A stretch of DNA of 64,000 nucleotides from Bacteroidales bacterium (GCA_017395365.1 JAFPUN010000021.1:1-64000), one strand, 5' to 3'; counted from the stretch's first letter, positions 1 to 8,769 are shown. A program made the numbers and translations. The notes: a model not told the origin generated them from the sequence alone.

Positions 1-78
1 CCTGACCACCGATATTTTAAAGGACATCGGATAATCCTTCTGTGTTCGCTTAACGTACTCTCTTTCTTCTTTTTCCAT
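1..78 (-). pseudogene. IS3-type transposase OrfA N-terminus, cut by window edge
   Basis: Reading leftward from an ATG at 78, 26 codons stay open to the window edge and begin MEKEEREYVKRTQKDYPM. This matches the start of IS3-family OrfA/helix-turn-helix transposase proteins as I know them (charged start, then KRTQKDY and a following SFK). Only the first 26 residues are visible, so whether the element is complete beyond the edge is unknown. I see no clear terminal inverted repeat between here and 134. The start codon is supported by the typical N-terminus. Family assignment is by eye. Confidence 0.6.
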
Positions 79-134
79 TTATCGTTACTTTTTGTTGTAA
101 CGCTTTTTCAGGACAAGACAATAAAAACACAAAA

Positions 135-160
135 GAAGCCCTGCCTATCGACAGGGCTTC
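135..160 (-). terminator. Intrinsic terminator after lipoprotein cluster
   Basis: GAAGCCCTG (135-143) pairs perfectly with CAGGGCTTC (152-160) around an 8-nt loop. On the minus strand the hairpin is followed by a T-rich run. It lies 24 bp past the stop of the last gene of the minus-strand cluster. Confidence 0.85.
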
Positions 161-184
161 TTTGTTGAATGGGGTACAAGATAG

Positions 185-784
185 TTATGGGTTGACGGAA
201 TATATGGCTTGGAAAGCGGCGTTCAAAGCGATGAAATGATCAAAAACCGTAGAGAAGGCATATTCCATGTCTTCGTCAAGTTCACAGGTTTTCATCTCTC
301 CACTCGAGTCGGATTTTTTGCAGATGGAGCGAATGAGTTTCCCATTGGAATCATAATAGCCGCGCAACTCGGTCATATTGTCCTTGGCAGAGCCATAACG
401 CGAGAACCAGAACAAGGGTCTGCCCTCGTTGTCATAGACAAATTCTTCAAAATGGTCAGTTGATCCAACATTATAGTTGCGGCGCACCAAGACGAGTGAG
501 TAACCGACAGGATAGGGTTCCATGTCATCTTCAATCTCGTTGTAGTAAAATTCCATCTTGTCGACCGATTGGCCTCCGCCTGCCCAGTTCTGCTTGCGGA
601 CGACACTCGTATAATTGACAGCGGGAATCTCATCCTGCTCATACTGCTTGTTAATGGCGATGTTTTCCAAACCAGCAGCATACCTGTCGCGCGCCAATTG
701 GACGCGTTCTTCCTCCTTTTTGTTCTGTGCCATCACAGGCAGGGCGAAGCATAGCAGCAACGCCATCGTAGCAAGTCTTTTCAT
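185..784 (-). CDS. Secreted hypothetical protein with YD-like motifs
   Basis: 199 residues. The N-terminus (MKRLATMALLLCFALPVMAQ) is a typical Sec signal peptide with likely cleavage after VMA. The mature part has two short motifs of the form Y-D-x-x-G-[RK]-[PL] near residues 115-150 (YDNEGRPLFW, YYDSNGKLIRS), like those in Bacteroidales YD/toxin_43-like secreted proteins. There is no lipobox and no recognisable catalytic motif. It is last in a run of five co-oriented genes, 8 bp downstream of the previous stop, so it is probably co-transcribed. Function unknown; an envelope or secreted role is inferred only from the signal peptide. Confidence 0.75.
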   Translation of the reverse strand: MKRLATMALLLCFALPVMAQNKKEEERVQLARDRYAAGLENIAINKQYEQDEIPAVNYTSVVRKQNWAGGGQSVDKMEFYYNEIEDDMEPYPVGYSLVLVRRNYNVGSTDHFEEFVYDNEGRPLFWFSRYGSAKDNMTELRGYYDSNGKLIRSICKKSDSSGEMKTCELDEDMEYAFSTVFDHFIALNAAFQAIYSVNP

Positions 785-792
785 GGTTTTGT

Positions 793-1440
793 CTATTGAT
801 AATATTCAATATTGCGAGTTTCTTCAACGGTATCGATGTAATCAATAATGGCGTCTATACTCTTCACATTTCTACGGGTCCAGTTACCGTGGTTGTCGAA
901 GTCAAGGTAGGTGTATTCTATCGTAGAAAAAAGTTCCAGGTCTGCATCGTCTTCGGCATCCTCATCTCCGTTATATTCACTCCGTTTTGCCAAGTGCCCA
1001 TTGGAGTCATATTCTAATACGGATTTCCACAACCGACCTTCATAGTAATCTAGGACAATCTCCACCCGACCATTGTTCCAGGTCATTTCCTCATAACTCT
1101 CAAAGCATGTAATGGAGAAAATCCTCCCTTGCTCGTCGCGAGTCCATTGGCAAAGATCACTAAACATACCCGTCACTGTGTCATAGTCCCGGCTAGGAGC
1201 CTCCAAAGCAAACGGGTCATAATTGTCAAGTCGTACCATCTTGCCTTCGCGGTCAAATTCGACATAATCGCAACGCTTCACAGGGCCTTGCAAGTCCCAA
1301 TAGGCCAAGTCGGGAGATACCGTCACCGAAGTTGCTTTAACAGTTTCCTTATCCTTATCGTTTTGGTTTTGGCCATTGCCACATGCGGCGAATACGAGGA
1401 AGGACGCACAGACCACCAGTAATAACTTAATGCTTTTCAT
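793..1440 (-). CDS. Hypothetical lipoprotein
   Basis: 215 residues with an SPII signal: hydrophobic stretch, then F-A-A-C with Cys20 as the lipidation site, followed by a polar N/Q/D/K linker. The mature domain carries short D-x-x-G-K/H motifs (FDREGKMVRL, YDSNGHLAKR, FDNHGNWTRR) that recur every 50-60 residues, a pattern seen in secreted Bacteroidales YD-like proteins. The gene lies between two other secreted-protein genes, 28 bp after one and 8 bp before the next, so it is probably part of one operon. Function unknown. Confidence 0.75.
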   Translation of the reverse strand: MKSIKLLLVVCASFLVFAACGNGQNQNDKDKETVKATSVTVSPDLAYWDLQGPVKRCDYVEFDREGKMVRLDNYDPFALEAPSRDYDTVTGMFSDLCQWTRDEQGRIFSITCFESYEEMTWNNGRVEIVLDYYEGRLWKSVLEYDSNGHLAKRSEYNGDEDAEDDADLELFSTIEYTYLDFDNHGNWTRRNVKSIDAIIDYIDTVEETRNIEYYQ

Positions 1441-1468
1441 GATGTTATGTTTTATTTGTTAATGATAA

Positions 1469-3094
1469 TCAATTCTCAAAAGTACCTTCGAAGGTCTTGC
1501 ACATCTTGGTGCCGTCCCAAGTGAACTCGACGCCTTGCATCTTGCCGTTTTCAGCAAAACCCGTTGATACTGTCATCGTACGGTCGTAGAAATAGATGTT
1601 CGAAACCGTAGAGAAATGATAACTGTCTTCTTTCAAGGGAAAGTCGTTCAACTCGGGTTCGGGTTCCACCTCGGTCAGTTGGCCATTCTTATAAATATAG
1701 GCACTTATCTTGGAGAAACCACTATCGGAGTCCTCCTCTTCCCAACCGGGTTGCCAATTGGCCGTCTCATACACCTTGAAGCCACCGCTCTTCAGCGGAT
1801 AGCAGTGCAGGTAGTAATTGAACGAATCGCACCAACCCTGACAGCTATCGTTGTACATCTCACGATAATACTCGAAATGGTTGATTCCGTAGATAGGGTT
1901 GCCTTGGTCAAGCATGGCATCTTCCAGTGCTTCCCTCAACGCTCTCATGTCGCAGGTGTCTTTTTCCCATTCATTGAGTTTGTAGATTCTGACAAACTGC
2001 ACCGTGGCATCTGACTTGAACTTAGGGTTTTCAATAGGCCCTTCCACGAAGGCACCATCGATGGCGTCTTTCGGTCCCACATAGTCGATGCCATGACCAA
2101 CATCGTTCAACGATTCCGACACAACGAAGTTGCCGTCTTTGAAGTAAGCATTGTTTTCGGCAGCGCCCTTATAGAGCAACCTGTTGAGTGTGTCTCCAAC
2201 CTTGCCTCTATAATAGACCAAATCCTTGGCATAGACATCGATAGCTTGTATTTTGCCTTCACCATCGGGGTGGAGTTTGAAAAATGGCTCTCCATCTCGG
2301 CTGAAGGCAACGAGTTCGCCTTCCATGCGTTTGTTAAGTCCAGGTAATTCTTGGGGTATGGTATCATCCAAATGGAGTCCACCCAAGCCATCGCGATCAA
2401 TCAGGTGATAAGTACGCGCCTCATTGTTGTGGATCGGGACAAAATCCTCACCATCCCACACATACATCCTCGTCGAGAGCACCGACATAAACTGTTCTTC
2501 GTAGTTGAGGGTTTCAACATTCACGCACAATGTATCATCACCTCTGACCGCATAGAGCAACCGATCGTTCCACTCCGACTTGAACTCACTGATTTGTTCA
2601 TCACTAATGCCATAAAGGAGGAATGGGTAGGCCACCATCTCTTCCATGACAGGCATGGGCAACATACCCTTCGCAAAGTTCAAGATACCATCCTTGTAGA
2701 CATAAGTCTTCACATTCTGTTCGCAGCCGTCAAAGCAGCCCTCGTTGACTAGCATCGCCAACCAGCCACCACCTTTGAGCGGGAAGCAGTCGACGGTAAA
2801 CATGCGGTTGCCTCCGTTTTCCAGATACAATTCCGCGTTAGCGTCATTGCCCTCGCTGTCGCCAAAATGACGGTAGCACTCCTCGGGGCAGGTGTAGGTC
2901 TTCTCCCTAAAAACAACATCAAGGTCGTCTTTGGGAATGCGTTGGAACACTTCGAAGGCGATGCCTTTATCGTCAACCTGTTGCGTTTCCTCGGTGGATG
3001 TGTCTACAGTGAGGTTTTTCTTTTTACCATTGCAACCATTGCCAATGAGTAGCAAGGCTGCGACAAATGACAGAACAAAAAAAGTATTTTTCAT
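1469..3094 (-). CDS. Large lipoprotein with a duplicated CYPLK-GG module
   Basis: 541 residues. The signal peptide ends in IGNGC (Cys21), so lipidation is likely though the lipobox is weak. The mature protein holds two related halves. Each has the motif C-[FY]-P-L-K-x-G-G-[WF] (VDCFPLKGGGW near residue 105 and LHCYPLKSGGF near residue 435), followed by an aromatic-rich strand and Y-[VI]-Y-K-[DN]-G-x-L. The neighbouring 291-residue lipoprotein carries one copy. This suggests internal duplication and then gene duplication. No enzyme motif was recognised. It is the third gene of the five-gene run, 46 bp after the preceding stop. Confidence 0.75.
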   Translation of the reverse strand: MKNTFFVLSFVAALLLIGNGCNGKKKNLTVDTSTEETQQVDDKGIAFEVFQRIPKDDLDVVFREKTYTCPEECYRHFGDSEGNDANAELYLENGGNRMFTVDCFPLKGGGWLAMLVNEGCFDGCEQNVKTYVYKDGILNFAKGMLPMPVMEEMVAYPFLLYGISDEQISEFKSEWNDRLLYAVRGDDTLCVNVETLNYEEQFMSVLSTRMYVWDGEDFVPIHNNEARTYHLIDRDGLGGLHLDDTIPQELPGLNKRMEGELVAFSRDGEPFFKLHPDGEGKIQAIDVYAKDLVYYRGKVGDTLNRLLYKGAAENNAYFKDGNFVVSESLNDVGHGIDYVGPKDAIDGAFVEGPIENPKFKSDATVQFVRIYKLNEWEKDTCDMRALREALEDAMLDQGNPIYGINHFEYYREMYNDSCQGWCDSFNYYLHCYPLKSGGFKVYETANWQPGWEEEDSDSGFSKISAYIYKNGQLTEVEPEPELNDFPLKEDSYHFSTVSNIYFYDRTMTVSTGFAENGKMQGVEFTWDGTKMCKTFEGTFEN

Positions 3095-3140
3095 ATTTAT
3101 ATTAATTATTTGACTAACCCACTCTTCAAAGAGATGTTTT

Positions 3141-4016
3141 TTAGTTGGTTACGGTCACAAAACTCCCCTCTTCCTCATCCCACATGAAACTGTATTCATC
3201 GCCTTCATCGCGAACGATGTATGAGAAATCCTCGACAAGACAATCTTGCTTGAAACGCTCGCCGTCCCACTTGAAGACAGTCTTGGCAAAGCGGAAGTTG
3301 TTGTTGTCGTAATAAGCATCACTCATCGCAATGGATTGGCAGTTCAACAGCGCGATAAAGGGAGCATCATAAATCCCATAGCAATAATCGTTATCATCGT
3401 CGTTCACCACACCATCGCCGTTGATATCGCCTTCCATGCTTGCTTTCAGCAGTTCGACACGTTCAGGGTCGATGCCTTCCAACATGCTCGGGTTGTTGTA
3501 GATGTCGCCGAATTTGGGTCTGGGAAGAAGCTCGTTAGCGGGGGTCAGCATGCCATCGACATATCGATAGGTGAAATATTGGCAAGGTCCCCAGTCGCCG
3601 ACAATGTAAAACACCTCGGCTAACACTGCCCATCCTCCTTTCTTGAGTGGATAGCACTTCACCGTCCAATCATCCTCATAATCATCACTCCATTGGTAAT
3701 AGGTACCATTGCCGTCGGTTGGAACAGGCAAGTCAAACTTCAACTCACTCACGCCTTGGTAATTTTTCCGACTTTCTAGGAACTGGGCCATCGCTTCATC
3801 GCTACCATCCTGTCCATGTTTTATCATCAGGTTCAGCACTGCGTATGCAACATCCGATTCGGATGCACATTTCATGGAGAATTCTTCTTCAGTTGTTGTT
3901 TGCGTTTCCTGTTTCTCTTGTTCGACAGTTTCGTTAGTTTCTTTGTTGATATTCCCACCGCAGGCAAACAATGTCAAGGTTGCTGCTATAAGTGTAGTTT
4001 TCCAAAGGTTCTTCAT
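3141..4016 (-). CDS. Lipoprotein with CYPLK-GG module and EF-hand-like loop
   Basis: 291 residues with a clear lipobox (LTLFAC, Cys19) and a long acidic/Glu-Thr linker. One copy of the module shared with the larger neighbour is present: VKCYPLKKGGW, then TYRYVDGML. About residues 195-208 read DINGDGVVNDDDND, which fits the D-x-N-x-D-G-x-x-N-D-x-D calcium loop of EF-hand or dockerin type. The corresponding part of the paralogue has no such loop. Calcium binding is inferred from the motif alone. It is transcribed with its neighbours (39 and 46 bp gaps). Cellular role unknown. Confidence 0.75.
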   Translation of the reverse strand: MKNLWKTTLIAATLTLFACGGNINKETNETVEQEKQETQTTTEEEFSMKCASESDVAYAVLNLMIKHGQDGSDEAMAQFLESRKNYQGVSELKFDLPVPTDGNGTYYQWSDDYEDDWTVKCYPLKKGGWAVLAEVFYIVGDWGPCQYFTYRYVDGMLTPANELLPRPKFGDIYNNPSMLEGIDPERVELLKASMEGDINGDGVVNDDDNDYCYGIYDAPFIALLNCQSIAMSDAYYDNNNFRFAKTVFKWDGERFKQDCLVEDFSYIVRDEGDEYSFMWDEEEGSFVTVTN

Positions 4017-4055
4017 GATTATTCTATTTTTAATATAATGATTTGTATCTCCTTG

Positions 4056-5024
4056 TTATCCGCCGTATGCGCCAGCAGGATTGAACGGAACGGGGACATT
4101 CATGCCTTTGTTGGCAAAGTCGACGCCCTCGAGAGGAACAACAATGTGCGTCTCGACATCGAAGTTAGGACGCTGTATCTCAAAGACGCCTGTACGGTTG
4201 ATTTCCTTGGTTTGGACATCTTCTCCCGTATAGCCAATGTCAGTGGTCAGTTCGTATCCAAATGTGAAGATCATCTTGTCCCAATCCTCCTTAATGGGCC
4301 AGAAACGGCCTCGCATCTCCTCCACCTTCTCGCTAAGGTAGTAACCCGCCACATATTGTATTTTCCATGCTTCACTGAGATGAAGTTGGTAGGCCACATC
4401 ACTACCATTGACATTTTCAACAAACTCCAGGTCGTTGTCAAGCAAATACAATGGGATTTCGTGCTCGACACCTTTGGAGTCAATGCCATAGATGGTGGTG
4501 TATTCATAGTAGGTGGTACCGTCTTCGTCCTCCCAAGGACCGCCAGGAGCAGCCTTAAAGCCAATGATGTCGTCCATGGGTAATTCCGTGACCTCAATAT
4601 CGCCAGTGGAAACGGTATTCCACAGGTTCAATATCTGCACTTTCCCCTCAGAGGTGAGTACGCAGAGAATAGGGTTGTAATCTTGACCGATGTCTGCAAT
4701 AATGAAGCTTTTGGGTACGCCTATCAGTCCCTCCATCTGGATGGGTCCATCAGCCAGACGATACGAGTCCTCGTCGACAATGCCAACGGCCAGAATCTGG
4801 TCCTTATGAAAGGTCAGCCATAAGCTTCCGTCTTTGATTTCCCCCGTAATAGCTGGTTGTTCATCCTCCATGGTGTAATAATCCTGCAACAACTGAGGCT
4901 TTATGTTGGTTGATGGATTCTCAACAGTTTGCCCCTCTGGGGATTCTTTCTTGCCAAGCACTCCATTACATGCCGTGAAAAGCAGAAACAAGGAGAATGC
5001 TAACGCGAAGCAACTATGTTTCAT
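4056..5024 (-). CDS. Hypothetical lipoprotein, first gene of cluster
   Basis: 322 residues with an SPII signal (LLFTAC, Cys19). The mature part is acidic and predicted beta-rich, without the CYPLK-GG module of the next two genes and without a catalytic motif I recognise. The stretch around residues 170-200 (GIDSKGVEHEIPLYLLDN) looks like a beta-sandwich strand pair, but I cannot name a family. It is first in the five-gene minus-strand run, and a TACTTTTG promoter box lies 30 bp upstream, so it probably starts the transcript. Function unknown. Confidence 0.7.
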   Translation of the reverse strand: MKHSCFALAFSLFLLFTACNGVLGKKESPEGQTVENPSTNIKPQLLQDYYTMEDEQPAITGEIKDGSLWLTFHKDQILAVGIVDEDSYRLADGPIQMEGLIGVPKSFIIADIGQDYNPILCVLTSEGKVQILNLWNTVSTGDIEVTELPMDDIIGFKAAPGGPWEDEDGTTYYEYTTIYGIDSKGVEHEIPLYLLDNDLEFVENVNGSDVAYQLHLSEAWKIQYVAGYYLSEKVEEMRGRFWPIKEDWDKMIFTFGYELTTDIGYTGEDVQTKEINRTGVFEIQRPNFDVETHIVVPLEGVDFANKGMNVPVPFNPAGAYGG

Positions 5025-5053
5025 AATGTGGCGTTTTTAAGAATTTGATACGA

Positions 5054-5061
5054 CAAAAGTA
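5054..5061 (-). promoter_or_regulatory. Bacteroidales -7 box for lipoprotein cluster
   Basis: TACTTTTG on the minus strand fits TAnnTTTG, 30 bp before the first lipoprotein start. It lies back-to-back with the ABC gene promoter. Confidence 0.6.
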
Positions 5062-5094
5062 GTAAAAACCCATAAAGCCCACAAAAAAAAACGC

Positions 5095-5102
5095 TATTTT
5101 TG
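5095..5102 (+). promoter_or_regulatory. Bacteroidales -7 box for ABC ATPase
   Basis: TATTTTTG, followed by CAGC, 17 bp before the ATG. No convincing -33 TTG was seen. Confidence 0.6.
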
Positions 5103-5118
5103 CAGCAAATCTTCTGTT

Positions 5119-6903
5119 ATGTCTGAGCCTCTGCTGACGATAAGAAACCTCAAAGTCGCCTTCAAACACGAAAACCAATGGTTGGAAGCTATCCATGGTA
5201 TCGACCTTGACGTGATGGCGGGGCGTACCTTGGGCCTCGTGGGCGAATCGGGATCGGGCAAGTCGGTGAGTTCGTTGGCAGTGATGCACCTGCTCAATGA
5301 GCGAGTGAGCCGCATCAAGGCCGACAGCATCTGCATCGAAGGTGAGGAAATCAAAGGCTACTCCGAGAGCCAGATGGCCGAGGTGCGCGGCAAGCGCATT
5401 GCCATGATCTTCCAGGAGCCGATGACTTCGCTCAATCCCGTTTACAAGTGCGGGTTTCAGGTTAGTGAGATGATAATGCAGCACGAAGGAAGGAAGGCCC
5501 TTCGACCCTTCGACGAGCTCAGGGCTCAGGGGCCTGGTTTTGTGGGCAAGAAAGAAGCCAAGGAACGCGTCATCGAGCTTTTCAAACAGGTAATGCTTCC
5601 CCGACCAGAGGCCATATATGACAGTTATCCGCATGAACTCTCGGGCGGACAGAAACAACGAGTGATGATTGCCATGGCCATTGCCTGCAATCCCCAACTG
5701 CTCATCGCCGACGAGCCAACCACTGCCTTGGACGTCACCGTTCAACTCGAAATCCTAAAACTGCTACGCAAACTGCAAAATGAGACCGGCATGGGCATGA
5801 TCTTTATCACCCACGACCTCGGGGTGGTGGCAGAGATTGCCGACGATGTGGCGGTGATGCACAATGGTGAGATCCTTGAACGCGGCACTGTACAAGAAAT
5901 CTTGAATCATCCGCAACACCCCTATACCCAAGGCCTCCTGGCCTGCCGTCCCCCTATGGACGTTCGCCTCAAGCGGTTGCCCATTGTCAAGGAATTTCTT
6001 GACGGACAGTGGCAAGGCGGAAAGGCACAAATCCTGCACGACCTACAAATCACCGAAGAGGAGCGTAAGGCACACCTTGAACAACTTTACAGCAAGCAAC
6101 CGCTTCTGAAAGTGGAGCACCTACAAACATGGTATCCCTTGCGCAAAGGCGTGTTCAACCATGTGTACGGCCATGTGAAGGCCGTCGACGATGTCACAAT
6201 CGATGTCTATGAAGGCGAGACTCTTGGTCTGGTGGGCGAGTCGGGTTGTGGCAAGACCACGCTAGGGCGCAGCATCCTACGCCTAGCTGAGCCCACTGGC
6301 GGCAAGGTTTGGTTCGATGGCATCGAGGTGACCGCCTTGAAGGGGCAGGCCTTGCGCGACTTCCGCAAGCAGGCCCAAATCGTATTCCAAGACCCCTACT
6401 CTAGTCTCAACCCACGCATCACCATTGGCGAGGCCATCGCCGAGCCGATGTGTGTGCATGGCTTTGAGAAGAGCCATGCGAAACTGCGTAATATAGTATG
6501 CGACTTGCTGGAGCAGGTAGGTCTAAAAGCCGAGCACTACGACCGCTACCCACATGAATTCTCAGGCGGCCAACGTCAACGTATCTGCATTGCCCGTGCC
6601 TTGGCTGTTAATCCAAGACTAGTCATCTGCGACGAGTCGGTGTCGGCATTGGATGTAAGTGTGCAGGCCCAGGTACTCAACCTGCTCAACCGACTGAAGG
6701 CAGAACGCAACCTTACTTACATCTTTATCTCACATGACTTGAGTGTGGTGCGTTTCATGAGCGATCGTGTAGTTGTGATGTATAATGGCAAGCCCGTAGA
6801 AACGAACGAAGCGGATGCTCTATTTGAGCACCCGCTTAACGCTTATACCAAGAAATTGATTGATGCCCTACCTGGCAGAGAGCATCACTTCAGCAACACT
6901 TGA
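5119..6903 (+). CDS. Fused double-NBD ABC ATPase (dipeptide/oligopeptide type)
   Basis: 594 residues joining DppD-like and DppF-like nucleotide-binding domains, predicted to power uptake of peptides or similar solutes at the inner membrane. NBD1: Walker A GESGSGKS (42-49), signature LSGGQKQR (174-181), Walker B LLIADEP (194-200), then THD. NBD2: Walker A GESGCGKT (373-380), signature FSGGQRQR (481-488), Walker B LVICDES. Residues 127-143 contain [10 protein letters not shown], the translation of a dispersed genomic repeat inserted between Walker A and the signature of NBD1. No permease or binding protein is adjacent, so the partners must be elsewhere. The 3' end overlaps the convergent metallopeptidase gene by 19 bp. 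Confidence 0.9.
   Translation: MSEPLLTIRNLKVAFKHENQWLEAIHGIDLDVMAGRTLGLVGESGSGKSVSSLAVMHLLNERVSRIKADSICIEGEEIKGYSESQMAEVRGKRIAMIFQEPMTSLNPVYKCGFQVSEMIMQHEGRKALRPFDELRAQGPGFVGKKEAKERVIELFKQVMLPRPEAIYDSYPHELSGGQKQRVMIAMAIACNPQLLIADEPTTALDVTVQLEILKLLRKLQNETGMGMIFITHDLGVVAEIADDVAVMHNGEILERGTVQEILNHPQHPYTQGLLACRPPMDVRLKRLPIVKEFLDGQWQGGKAQILHDLQITEEERKAHLEQLYSKQPLLKVEHLQTWYPLRKGVFNHVYGHVKAVDDVTIDVYEGETLGLVGESGCGKTTLGRSILRLAEPTGGKVWFDGIEVTALKGQALRDFRKQAQIVFQDPYSSLNPRITIGEAIAEPMCVHGFEKSHAKLRNIVCDLLEQVGLKAEHYDRYPHEFSGGQRQRICIARALAVNPRLVICDESVSALDVSVQAQVLNLLNRLKAERNLTYIFISHDLSVVRFMSDRVVVMYNGKPVETNEADALFEHPLNAYTKKLIDALPGREHHFSNT
5498..5536. repeat. Dispersed repeat inserted in frame in ABC gene
   Basis: The core CCCTTCGACGAGCTCAGGG contains the GAGCTC palindrome. 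Read on the minus strand it gives the familiar [14 protein letters not shown] translation, on the plus strand [10 protein letters not shown]. Both are known hallmarks of a widespread bacterial intergenic repeat; here it lies inside a conserved gene. Confidence 0.65.
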
Positions 6904-8531
6904 GGACCCATGTTGAAATAAATGTCGGTGGGGATACCAGCGGCATTCACCTTGTCAAGGTCTGCCTGAAGTGTGGGTTGGATGACGGTCATCTCACCCA
7001 TCCAGGTCTTGGTGGCTTCATAATCGCCATCACCTTGGTGCTTGAGGATGTCGCCTGCCAGTTTCTCGACAGCTACTTTCATCTTTTCAAAGTCGATGGC
7101 ATATTTTCCTTCTTCGTTGCGCACGAAGGCGCCTTCGTTTTGGAAATAGTTGAAGGTAAGCATATTGGCTTTGCCATGAGCGCTAGCAGCACCAAAACGC
7201 ACTGAGCGGAAGATACCTGCCATGAAGGTTGTATAGTTGTCTTCCATGGTGGTGTTGGTGTACTCGCCCATCTCAGCCAACTTGGTGACGAGATAGAGAC
7301 CGAGCACATCGGCTTTGGCTTCTTCGAGAGCATTGTATTGGTTGCCGAGGGCCTCGCGGACGGTGCCTTTGCCCGTGATGGTGTTCTTGATGCCCATGCC
7401 GTGAGCGGTCTCGTGGAACATGACATTGGCGAAGAAGGCGTCAAACTTGATGTGTTCCATCGATTCGGGGGTCATCAGTTCCTTGGAGATAGGTTCAAGA
7501 ATCTTGTCGAACTTGGCCTGCATGGCGTTTTTGAGTTGGAGTTTGCGGGTGCCGCGTTGCAACTGCACACGCTCATCGTTGGGCAGGTTAATGGCGATGG
7601 TCTTGCTGTTGGCGTTGCAGTCACCGGCATAGTACACCACATCGTAAGCGGCCAAATCGACATCGCTACCAGGCACTTCCTTCTTATATTCTGCGGGCAC
7701 GGGCAATTGTTTTTGCAGTTCAGGCACGAAGGCTGCATAACGGGCCAGTTGTTTGGTCCATTCTTGGTCTTTGACAAGGATGAAGGCTTCATGTGAGGCC
7801 TTGATGCCGTAGCGAGCGTCAGTGTAGTTCTCAATGGGGCCAATCACCATATCGATGTTGTTGTTGCGGACGTCCATCCACTGCATGTCGCTCTCGAGGT
7901 AGTCGTCGGTGCGGAGGGCTTTGGCACGGAGACGGAGATATTCAGCGAACTCCTCATCGCCAGCGAGTTCAGAGGCATCGTCAAGCAGCGAGGCGGCCTT
8001 CTTGATCTGTTGCTCGAAGTAGTCGTGATACCACACGCACTTGAGGTTGCCGTCGTCGTCGCGGACGATCATAGTGTATTGGCTGGTCTTGTTGGGGTCG
8101 TCCAAGGCGTTCCATTCCTCCTCGGTCATGTCGGCGGGATAGAAGCGGGCGCCAGCAGGTTTGTCGCCGATGCCTTCCACGAAGGGTTTGTTGCCGTCAA
8201 GGCCATCCCAGGGGCCGTAGGCGATGGTGGCCAGTTTCTTGATGTCGGCGTTGTCGCCAATGCGGTTCATGAGTTCTTCCTTGTCACCGTAGTTCTCTTG
8301 CCAGAAGAGGTTGTCCATGATGTCGGCAGCTTCAAAGAGCAGGCCGAGCATCTCGAGCTCACCCTCGCTGAGGTGGTCGAGGCTGGTGGTGAGAGTATAC
8401 TCGGCGTATTTGTCCGAGAGGTTAGTAGTTTGCTGAACTGGCTCTTGGGGCTGTTCAGGCTTGGGAGTGTTGTCGCAAGCAGTGGCAACGAGGGCCACGA
8501 TGGCAACCAATGGTAAAAGTTTGATTTTCAT
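6885..8531 (-). CDS. M49-like (dipeptidyl-peptidase III-type) zinc metallopeptidase, lipoprotein
   Basis: 548 residues from the ATG at 8531. That start is chosen over an upstream Met because it gives a proper SPII signal ending VATAC (Cys19). The zinc motif is HETAH (373-377), followed by EEAKAD (403-408), which resembles the EExxAE/D second motif of peptidase family M49 and its Nudix-like relatives. Classical DPP III has HExxxH; this protein shows HExxH. It is predicted to cleave peptides at the periplasmic or surface side of a membrane. The family call is by motif and overall layout; the exact specificity is open. A TATCTTTG promoter box lies 50 bp upstream. Confidence 0.7.
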   Translation of the reverse strand: MKIKLLPLVAIVALVATACDNTPKPEQPQEPVQQTTNLSDKYAEYTLTTSLDHLSEGELEMLGLLFEAADIMDNLFWQENYGDKEELMNRIGDNADIKKLATIAYGPWDGLDGNKPFVEGIGDKPAGARFYPADMTEEEWNALDDPNKTSQYTMIVRDDDGNLKCVWYHDYFEQQIKKAASLLDDASELAGDEEFAEYLRLRAKALRTDDYLESDMQWMDVRNNNIDMVIGPIENYTDARYGIKASHEAFILVKDQEWTKQLARYAAFVPELQKQLPVPAEYKKEVPGSDVDLAAYDVVYYAGDCNANSKTIAINLPNDERVQLQRGTRKLQLKNAMQAKFDKILEPISKELMTPESMEHIKFDAFFANVMFHETAHGMGIKNTITGKGTVREALGNQYNALEEAKADVLGLYLVTKLAEMGEYTNTTMEDNYTTFMAGIFRSVRFGAASAHGKANMLTFNYFQNEGAFVRNEEGKYAIDFEKMKVAVEKLAGDILKHQGDGDYEATKTWMGEMTVIQPTLQADLDKVNAAGIPTDIYFNMGPQVLLK

Positions 8532-8580
8532 GATTATAAGGATTATGATTGGATGATTGATCACAAGGTTTAACGACTTG

Positions 8581-8588
8581 CAAAGATA
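8581..8588 (-). promoter_or_regulatory. Bacteroidales -7 box for M49-like gene
   Basis: TATCTTTG followed by CAAG on the minus strand, 50 bp from the chosen ATG. Confidence 0.6.
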
Positions 8589-8626
8589 GGCATTTTTTAG
8601 TTGAAAATTGAAAACTGTTAATTGAG

Positions 8627-8747
8627 GATTCCCGCTGTGCGGGAATGGAGTGTGCTTTGTGCCTAATTATTGCGGCGGCATCAGGAACCTACATTCAGTA
8701 AGTACCTACTGCCGCCGCTATTTAAATCTCGCATAAACTCCATTCCC
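8627..8747. repeat. Nested inverted-repeat element, possible MITE
   Basis: GGGAATGGAGT (8641-8651) is matched by a perfect inverted copy at 8737-8747. Inside it GCGGCGGCA (8672-8680) pairs with TGCCGCCGC (8710-8718). A further hairpin, ATTCCCGC/GCGGGAAT, overlaps its left end. No gene is inside. Confidence 0.6.
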
Positions 8748-8766
8748 AAAAGGGGAATCCCCTTTT
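8748..8766 (-). terminator. Hairpin after acyl-CoA dehydrogenase
   Basis: AAAAGGGG and CCCCTTTT pair around a 3-nt loop immediately after the stop of the acyl-CoA dehydrogenase gene. Confidence 0.6.
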
Positions 8767-8769
8767 TCA

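Noticed and set aside
5014..5745. 243-residue minus-strand frame with [10 protein letters not shown]
   Set aside because: Shadow of the ABC ATPase; the familiar peptide is the translation of an inserted repeat, not a gene.
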